Source: Thermoplasmata archaeon | Lineage (GTDB): Archaea; Thermoplasmatota; Thermoplasmata; Thermoplasmatales; Thermoplasmataceae | DNA: 15,440 bases | Assembly: GCA_021792045.1 (NCBI GenBank) | Contig: JAJYVJ010000032.1 | Coordinates: forward strand, 1 to 15,440 | Reading direction: 5' to 3' | Shown: in pieces, positions 7,945-12,739 of the stretch | Position numbering within the stretch: position 1 is the stretch's first letter | Layout of the letters: each line of letters begins with the position of its first letter | Program-made: the position numbers and the translations under genes | The notes under the pieces: generated by a model | What the model saw: only the letters and a program-made list of their open reading frames with translations | Databases searched by the model: none | Told to the model about the DNA's origin: nothing

Positions 7945-8338
7945 GTGTTGAAGTACAACACAAGAGGGTTTTACAACCATAATGTTGGAAACAAGTACTA
8001 TGCTTACCGAATCATACCAAAGTGGTTAAAGGTAACGAAAACTAAAAAGACACTCCCGCCTGATGTAGATGGGCGCTGTGATCATGAGCGGCCTTGTTAA
8101 GGATTAGGTCATGGGAATACTGTCCGATCCTTAAGACGGCATCAACGCACTTCTATATGGTAAAGCTGAAAGGACATTAATGTTAGTCCTGAAAGAGATA
8201 TATCCATACTTTTACGAGAGAATAATATACTATGTCATTCTGAGGAATATAAAGCAACTGTCAGTAAAATCTCTAAAAAAATTAAGGGAGTTTGTAGAAA
8301 AACTTGAGACAGATCTGAGCATGTTGTGTAAAAAATGA
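7945..8338 (+). pseudogene. N-terminal remnant of an IS4/IS1634-like transposase
   Basis: Broken coding sequence in two frames. The first frame (7945-8100) starts at a GTG and includes NVGNKYYAYRIIPKWLKVT, resembling the N-terminus of IS1634-type transposases, which open with GKYYxYKxxxVWDK-like text. The second frame (about 8069-8338) includes INALLYGKAERTLMLVLKE followed by IYPYFYERIIYYVILRNIK, resembling the EYG...LL..L......FP..W..I...I.R segment that follows in that family. Stops at 8087-8106 and 8132 and a frame change break the two pieces. The catalytic DDE core is absent. An 8-bp inverted pair TTAAGGAT/ATCCTTAA (8097-8104, 8127-8134) lies at the break. The family call is from pattern memory and is tentative; that it is a decayed reading frame is firmer. 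Confidence 0.5.
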
Positions 8339-8404
8339 TGAGTTATGGGCTAATGAAAGAAATAATTACAAGCATATGGGGGACAAATCAACGCAAACGG
8401 TCGC

Positions 8405-9169
8405 TTACAGTCCTATATGCCTTGAATACAATTTTCTGTATTTAGCCAATATTTCGTCCATTTTTTTCTCACTATCTGGATCAAAGGCACGTACAGGGTT
8501 AACTGAAATATTTTTTTTCTCGTGTATTAACTGTTCAGCGCTCTTTATAGATAATAAATTTGCGACAGCTATCGCACCTATGCTTGACAACGGTCCTAAT
8601 TGTAACTTGTCAATTTCTATTGACACATCGGAGTCTGGAACACCAGTATCAATCAAAACGTCGGCAACATCAATAATGGATTTACCTGTCGGGTGTTTAG
8701 AAAGAGAATTTGCAGATCTGTGCCTTGAAGTAACACCAATGACTTTGCCACCCATCTCCTTAAATCTTATTGCTACTTCCAGTGTCACCGGCGTAGAACC
8801 ACTATGAGTAAAGACTACAAGAGAATCCTGTGGATGAATAGTATAACTCTTTAAAATTGCTGCTCCGTAACTTGCATCGTTTTCAAGATGGTCAAACTGA
8901 GCAAAGCCCATATTCCCTACTATAGAGGTAAAAAACGAGAGAGGAAGTTCAATCATAGGTATAAAACCTACAATGCCACCGTATCTGGGATATATTTCTT
9001 GAACTGGCAAAGCCGAGTGCCCCGATCCAAATAGAAAAGTGGCGTGTTCTTTCGATATACTATCTTTTATTATTTTGGCGGCTTTAGCAATATTTCCAGC
9101 TTGATTTCGTTCAATGTCCGTAATTATTATCTTTGCGTTTTTAGTCCACTGATTGCAATAATCAACCAT
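8405..9169 (-). CDS. SIS-domain phosphosugar-binding protein, UPF0309 family
   Basis: Sugar isomerase (SIS) protein of the UPF0309 type, 254 residues from the chosen start. The SIS phosphate-binding loops are FLFGSGHS (about 45-52) and VFTHSGSTP (about 119-127), followed by GVTSRHRSANSLSKHPTG, the family's typical SRxHS...R.SG..L segment. Further on VADVLIDTGVPDSDVSIEI matches its DVVIDNG..GDA.VEI region. SIS proteins bind phosphosugars for isomerase, deaminase or regulatory roles. With a ROK kinase and amino-sugar hydrolases alongside, a GlcN-6-phosphate isomerase/deaminase role is plausible but unproven. The ATG at 9169 is chosen since the protein then starts MVDYCNQW..., as UPF0309 members do; an in-frame GTG at 9208 would add 13 residues. 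The upstream flank (from about 9216) is IS debris, so its original upstream partner may be lost. Cytoplasmic; no membrane segments. Confidence 0.8.
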   Translation of the reverse strand: MVDYCNQWTKNAKIIITDIERNQAGNIAKAAKIIKDSISKEHATFLFGSGHSALPVQEIYPRYGGIVGFIPMIELPLSFFTSIVGNMGFAQFDHLENDASYGAAILKSYTIHPQDSLVVFTHSGSTPVTLEVAIRFKEMGGKVIGVTSRHRSANSLSKHPTGKSIIDVADVLIDTGVPDSDVSIEIDKLQLGPLSSIGAIAVANLLSIKSAEQLIHEKKNISVNPVRAFDPDSEKKMDEILAKYRKLYSRHIGL

Positions 9170-9191
9170 AGGAAGCCCAACTATACTATAG

Positions 9192-9199
9192 ATATTAAC
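9192..9199 (-). promoter_or_regulatory. Candidate TATA box for the SIS gene
   Basis: The minus strand reads GTTAATAT, followed by TCTATAGTATAG, ending about 11 bases before the ATG at 9169. GTTAATAT lies 23-30 bases before it and fits a leaderless start. If the GTG at 9208 is the true start, this stretch is coding instead. Confidence 0.25.
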
Positions 9200-9215
9200 T
9201 TTAGGCACAAAATAA

Positions 9216-9700
9216 ATGTGTCAGGAAATAAAGGGTTGGATCAAGCTGCATGCCCCCGTTGTGATTGATCATGTGAATGCACAGAGGATTGCGATCTCTT
9301 CTGCACAAAGACGTGATGCCCGGATGCCTCCTTTACTTGTCACCGGAAAGGAAGATCATGTATTTGCAGACAGGGCATATGATCCCAGAAGGATATTCAA
9401 TCTTCTGAATTAAAAAGTCACGGATGCAATCATACCTCTCAGAAAGAACTTCAGGACAATTGCAAGGGGACTTCCTCATAGAAATATAACTGCAAGACAG
9501 ATCCGTGAACTGGGAGAAGAAGAGTGGAGTGGAACGACAATTATGGCAGAAGATGGATCGTCAAGATATATTTCTATGGCCTGAAAAGAGTAATGGGTGA
9601 AATTATCATGGCAAGGAAGCTTGAATGTGTAATAGAGGAAATAGGACTGAAGGTACTGTATTACAATTATCTGAGAAGTGATACAATGGCATATGAATAA
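9216..9700 (+). pseudogene. C-terminal remnant of an IS5-family transposase
   Basis: Decayed C-terminal half of a DDE transposase of the IS5/ISH type. The readable order is KGWIKLHAPV (first catalytic-domain strand region), FADRAYDPRRIF (second Asp region, ADxxYDS in intact copies), and IIPLRKNF. After a frame change near 9512-9530 come NDNYGRRWIVKIYFYGLKRVMGE and ...LKVLYYNYL (quoted in parts). A stop at 9411-9413 and this frameshift inactivate it. In the Y-x2-R-x3-E-x6-K motif of IS4/IS5 transposases the Glu is Lys here (codon 9563-9565), a further inactivating change. The N-terminal half is missing; the SIS gene's upstream region abuts the broken end. No terminal inverted repeats were identified. 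Confidence 0.8.
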
Positions 9701-9727
9701 TCCCTCACTCTTGTTCTCCAAAATAAC

Positions 9728-9739
9728 AATTAATATTAT
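9728..9739 (+). promoter_or_regulatory. Candidate TATA box for the DUF763 gene
   Basis: CAATTAATATTA lies about 22-33 bases before the ATG at 9761, with no Shine-Dalgarno sequence in between (CTTTAATAATTCTCTTGT). This fits leaderless transcription starting at the start codon. Confidence 0.4.
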
Positions 9740-9760
9740 GCGCTTTAATAATTCTCTTGT

Positions 9761-10852
9761 ATGGAACGAAAAGGATCGGCAATTCTTCCTCTTCATTACG
9801 GTCACCCCCCGAAAAAGCTCTTCAGGAGAATGATCCGGCTTTCGGGTATACTTTCTTCACTGATTGTGGAAAAATTCGGAACGGATCAATTGCTTGCAAA
9901 GCTTTCAGATCCATTCTGGTTCCATTCGTTCTCGCTTGCTATCGGCTTTGACTGGAATTCGAGCGGGACAACGACATCTACTATGGCCGCGCTGAAGGAG
10001 TACAGCAACCGAAATGACTCTTCTTTTAAGATACTAGGCGGAAAGGGTGAAAAGATGTCATCCATTCGCCCTGAGGCAACTGAATTCATTGCTTCAGGTT
10101 TTATAAATGAGTCCAAAATATATAACGTACTGGATACGGCAAAAATGATTGCAAGGGTTGACCAGAACCTTCTTCAGGACAGCTATGATCTGTACATGCA
10201 TTTTATCGTATTGGATGAAAAGTCAGGTTGGGCAATAATCCAACAGGGCATGAATCAGGTGACTAGGCTGGCAAGAAGATATCACTGGCTTTACAAAACA
10301 GCCGTCAACATGATTGATGACGGGCGGGCAGGCATTTCGGCGGTAAAGCGGGAAGAAAGTGTTCTTGATTTATCCACCCGCCTAAGCAATGAGAACAGGA
10401 GAGATATGCTAGATTTAGTCCGGGATGATCCCATTAGATACAGGCATCTCTTTGGGAACAGGAAACAAATGACCCTTTATCCGGAGAACGAGAAGGTGCT
10501 GGATCTTAATCAACGCGTTGACTGGAACAAGTTGCGCGAAATTTATGAATACTCGCCTTCCGACTTTGGTGAATTGTTCATGATGCATGGGGTAGGCAAT
10601 TCAACAATCAGGGCAATCTCATATCTTGCTGAGATAGTATTCGGTTCGGAACCATCCTTCAAAGATCCACTGAAGTTTTCATTTGCCCTTGGTGGAAAAG
10701 ATGGCATACCCAAGCCTGTTAACTATGATGATTATGATAGGTGCATTGCTTTCTATTCAGATGTCCTTTCCGACCTGAGGTTGGGCAGGGAGGAAAGCTT
10801 GATCATGGCAAAGAATCTTGCGAGGGCGGGATTTAGCCTTTCTTCCCGATAG
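9761..10852 (+). CDS. DUF763 family protein (COG1415-type)
   Basis: A 363-residue member of the DUF763 family, found in archaea and some bacteria; its biochemical role is not established. Family landmarks: N-terminal LPLHYGHPPKKLF (9-21), DPFWFHSF (50-57), GFDWNSSGTTTS (62-73), GGKGEK (93-98), the WAIIQQGMN block (157-165) and ARRYHWL (171-177). A helix-hairpin-helix-like segment HGVGNSTIRAISYLAEI follows at 276-292; such motifs often touch DNA, so a nucleic-acid role has been suggested by this feature only. No signal peptide or membrane segment. The ATG at 9761 gives the family's typical N-terminus a few residues before LPLH. It starts 60 bases after the IS5 remnant; base composition rises in GC from here on, suggesting the native chromosome side of the junction. 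Confidence 0.9.
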   Translation: MERKGSAILPLHYGHPPKKLFRRMIRLSGILSSLIVEKFGTDQLLAKLSDPFWFHSFSLAIGFDWNSSGTTTSTMAALKEYSNRNDSSFKILGGKGEKMSSIRPEATEFIASGFINESKIYNVLDTAKMIARVDQNLLQDSYDLYMHFIVLDEKSGWAIIQQGMNQVTRLARRYHWLYKTAVNMIDDGRAGISAVKREESVLDLSTRLSNENRRDMLDLVRDDPIRYRHLFGNRKQMTLYPENEKVLDLNQRVDWNKLREIYEYSPSDFGELFMMHGVGNSTIRAISYLAEIVFGSEPSFKDPLKFSFALGGKDGIPKPVNYDDYDRCIAFYSDVLSDLRLGREESLIMAKNLARAGFSLSSR

Positions 10853-10959
10853 TGTGAGGAAACCCGATTCTTCGATATTATATAGCGGCAGGTTTTGGCT
10901 CAATAAATTTTATCACATATAACGAAAAAGGTAATATCAAGAAATAGCTACGTGTAATT

Positions 10960-11301
10960 ATGCCGTTCTTAAGTTATTTTGTCACACCAAAAGGTCTCAA
11001 GGAATACAATCCAGAAGAGTTCGCAAAGAAGATCGGCGAGCCAGGTTCAAAAGTCATAGATGTTCGGACTGCGATGGAGTATAATCATGGTCACATCAAA
11101 TCCGCCACACACGTTCCGCTGGGCACGATAAAACGTGAATTATCATCAATGAATAAGACGGATAGGCTCTTTCTGGTGTGCGCAACTGGCCATAGAAGCA
11201 GGGCTGCTGCCACGATCCTCATTAAGAATGGCTTCAATGACGTCGCTCATTTGAGTGGGGGAATGACGGCCTGGAAAAAATTTTCAGGTCCGAAGGAATG
11301 A
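10960..11301 (+). CDS. Single-domain rhodanese-like sulfurtransferase
   Basis: A 113-residue single rhodanese domain, expected to carry sulfur as a persulfide on its active-site cysteine. It shows VIDVRTAMEYNHGHIKSATHVPL (quoted as the DVR...E...GHI..A...P core, 32-54), with catalytic C74 in the loop CATGHRS (74-80) of the six-residue type used by sulfurtransferases. This is followed by AAATILIKNGFNDVAHLSGG, ending in the LxGGMxAW motif (98-105). No signal peptide, so it is cytoplasmic. The sulfur donor and acceptor are unknown. There is no Shine-Dalgarno sequence before the ATG (GTGTAATT), and TATA-like AT stretches occur at 10900-10936. The gene is convergent with the methyltransferase gene, 20 bases apart; no functional link is evident. 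Confidence 0.9.
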   Translation: MPFLSYFVTPKGLKEYNPEEFAKKIGEPGSKVIDVRTAMEYNHGHIKSATHVPLGTIKRELSSMNKTDRLFLVCATGHRSRAAATILIKNGFNDVAHLSGGMTAWKKFSGPKE

Positions 11302-11302
11302 T

Positions 11303-11321
11303 TCTGGCTGCAAAGCCCAGA
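11303..11321. terminator. Small hairpin between convergent rhodanese and methyltransferase genes
   Basis: TCTGG (11303-11307) and CCAGA (11317-11321) are reverse complements around a 9-base loop with a possible inner GC pair. It fills the 20-base gap between two stop codons. It is weak, and its function as a transcript end is inferred. Confidence 0.25.
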
Positions 11322-11939
11322 TCAAGTATAAGAAAATGCTGCTCTTATAAATCCTGCATCTTCCGCAATCGTGACTGGAATACCAATTTTATTTGACATT
11401 TTTTCAAAATCCTCTTTATTGAGCAGGTGAGATCTGACAAATTTTCTGTTAATGCTTCCATTATCGGTGATCTCATATATCAGAAGGGACCCACCAGGAT
11501 TGAGCCGCTTCATTAAAAAGGCTATGGCCTCATCTTTGTTCTTCCAGTGATGGAAAGAAAGCGTTGATATTATGACGTCAAATGTTTCATATCCGGGAAT
11601 ATCCCTGCTGCTGCCTAACTCGAACTTAAGGCTTTTCGAAAGCCCAAGCTTTCTTGTATGCTTATCTGCAAGCTTGACCATAAATGGAGATGGATCGATC
11701 CCTAACGCATTAACTTCCGGTTTCATCTCCACAATCTTGCTGAGAATGTATCCTCTTCCAGATCCGACATCCATTATCGATTGAAAGGAGTGTTTGTCGA
11801 GATCAGAAATCACGAACTTGTAAAAGTTCCTTATGGTTTTGCTCGCCTTGGTAAAATTATATACCATGCTGCCAAGATAGCCAAACTTCTCTTCACCATC
11901 GAGATAAAGATCACTTTTTACTGAGTTTTCTGAATACAT
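11322..11939 (-). CDS. Class I SAM-dependent methyltransferase
   Basis: A 205-residue Rossmann-fold methyltransferase of unknown substrate. Motif I IMDVGSGRG (55-63) binds S-adenosylmethionine; the acidic residue after strand 2 is in GIDPS (80-84). Post-motif strand 4 is FDVIISTLSFHHW (120-132), as in the UbiE/Methyltransf_11 group, and LNPGGSLLIYE (146-156) is the strand 5 region. The C-terminal part is short, so little substrate domain is present; small-molecule or lipid substrates are typical for this subgroup but cannot be assigned. The ATG at 11939 lacks a Shine-Dalgarno sequence (GGTTATTC before it), and an AT-rich box TTTTAAAATAATT (about 11963-11951) lies 12-24 bases upstream. It faces the rhodanese gene and is downstream of the 86-residue protein gene on the same strand, 52 bases apart. 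Confidence 0.87.
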   Translation of the reverse strand: MYSENSVKSDLYLDGEEKFGYLGSMVYNFTKASKTIRNFYKFVISDLDKHSFQSIMDVGSGRGYILSKIVEMKPEVNALGIDPSPFMVKLADKHTRKLGLSKSLKFELGSSRDIPGYETFDVIISTLSFHHWKNKDEAIAFLMKRLNPGGSLLIYEITDNGSINRKFVRSHLLNKEDFEKMSNKIGIPVTIAEDAGFIRAAFSYT

Positions 11940-11964
11940 ATGAATAACCTAATTATTTTAAAAG

Positions 11965-11976
11965 AATTCTAGAATT
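11965..11976. repeat. Perfect 12-bp palindrome AATTCTAGAATT
   Basis: The palindrome lies 26-37 bases before the methyltransferase start, beside its AT-rich promoter-like sequence and after the stop of the 86-residue protein gene. It could be a dimeric regulator site, though short AT-rich palindromes also arise by chance. Confidence 0.25.
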
Positions 11977-11991
11977 ATAAAAATTAATTGC

Positions 11992-12252
11992 TCAGAATAT
12001 TTTCTGAGCTTCGTGAACTTCGTATTTTGTTGGAGGATTTACCTGCTTTACTAGGCCAAGAAGTGCATCCCTGCTTGGTGCTTCCCAATTGCATATTGCC
12101 CTGTTCTTGTCTCCGAGAACCTGTACTGAAAGCAGCTTGAATCCCTGAGGAAGCTTGCCGTTCTTCTGCATGTCTATAATACTACCAACAACCTTGAAGG
12201 CTGCGTCCTTGTTCTTCTCTTTCCACTCATGTTCAATTATTAGGTTTGCCAT
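11992..12252 (-). CDS. Small conserved-type protein of unknown function (86 residues)
   Basis: I do not recognise this protein with confidence. Its 86 residues alternate likely strands and helices: MANLIIEHEW (strand), a helix DAAFKVVGSIIDMQ, then FKLLSVQVLGDKNRAICNWEA (strands around a turn, 38-58), a helix ALLGLVKQV, and a final strand KYEVHEAQKI. This beta-alpha-beta-beta-alpha-beta order resembles the dimeric alpha/beta-barrel (ferredoxin-like) fold seen in small monooxygenase-like, DUF3303- or DUF4242-type proteins; that is a fold guess only. One Cys (about 54) and no signal peptide. The ATG at 12252 is supported by AAGGTGT (about 12263-12257), a good archaeal ribosome-binding site four bases upstream. 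TATA-like text CTATAATAG lies at 12299-12291. Probably expressed on its own or with the downstream methyltransferase gene. Confidence 0.75.
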   Translation of the reverse strand: MANLIIEHEWKEKNKDAAFKVVGSIIDMQKNGKLPQGFKLLSVQVLGDKNRAICNWEAPSRDALLGLVKQVNPPTKYEVHEAQKIF

Positions 12253-12280
12253 TTTTACACCTTAGTATAGATATGCAAGT

Positions 12281-12300
12281 CCCTAATATACTATTATAGC
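12281..12300 (-). promoter_or_regulatory. Candidate promoter of the 86-residue protein gene
   Basis: The minus strand carries CTATAATAG and TATATTAGG in tandem, 29-48 bases before the ATG at 12252. Either could serve as TATA box with a short leader that still contains the Shine-Dalgarno site at about 12257-12263. Confidence 0.35.
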
Positions 12301-12700
12301 CGTCCCAGAACGGTACTTGTTTAAGCAGGCGGATCCAAGATCTTACTGGATTTCGCAGTTAAATCAGGTTTGTAATCATTCTGGCTTCAATGTTTATCAT
12401 CTTCATTTGCTAATATCGTTTTTAATTGTCAATAAAGAGGATCTCGCAACGTAACAATTTTATCATCTATAGATACGAAAAAATTGTCTATTTATTTTTT
12501 TTGAGAAATATGAATAAAACTCTATAGAATTTCTTCTAATTCATATACGGGATCCTGCCGGGATGTGCTAAATACGACAGACAGAATATTTTTTTGACGG
12601 GAATAATGCGTATAAGCCTCAATTCTGGTCGATATGATTAGCAATCCTATCATTCTAAGAAGTTAGCCGATTTATCTTTTACTGAATCGACAGGCAACAC
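12301..12700. other. AT-rich intergenic region without a recognised gene
   Basis: This stretch lies between divergent genes. I see no coding frame of note, tRNA or known RNA. It has small stems only: CCGT/ACGG near 12300-12313, ATCCA/TGGAT around AAGATCTT at 12333-12351, and ATCC/GGAT near 12550-12562. A GC-richer patch lies at about 12549-12584 within AT-rich surroundings. Confidence 0.35.
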
Positions 12701-12710
12701 TTTATATATT
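12701..12710 (+). promoter_or_regulatory. TATA box of the Lhr helicase gene
   Basis: TTTATATATT is close to the canonical archaeal TATA box and lies 30-39 bases before the ATG at 12740. Transcription would start near 12730, giving a leader of about ten bases. Confidence 0.6.
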
Positions 12711-12739
12711 CTCTTGACCTAATAAAAGGATTCAGCCAG

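Noticed and set aside
8097..8134. TTAAGGAT/ATCCTTAA inverted pair as terminal repeats of a small mobile element
   Set aside because: The arms are only 8 bp with 22 bases between them and lie inside the transposase remnant; no target duplication is visible.
8376..8807. Open frame on the + strand opposite the SIS gene
   Set aside because: It is antisense to conserved SIS motifs, shows no domain and has no promoter or ribosome-binding support.
7945..9700. SIS gene inserted inside a single transposase gene whose two halves flank it
   Set aside because: Both pieces are on the same strand in N-to-C order, but the left piece looks like IS4/IS1634 and the right like IS5, so they do not appear to be halves of one protein.
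12301..12700. A tRNA or structured RNA in the long gap before the helicase gene
   Set aside because: No cloverleaf, T-loop sequence or long stem was found; only very short stems that are expected by chance.
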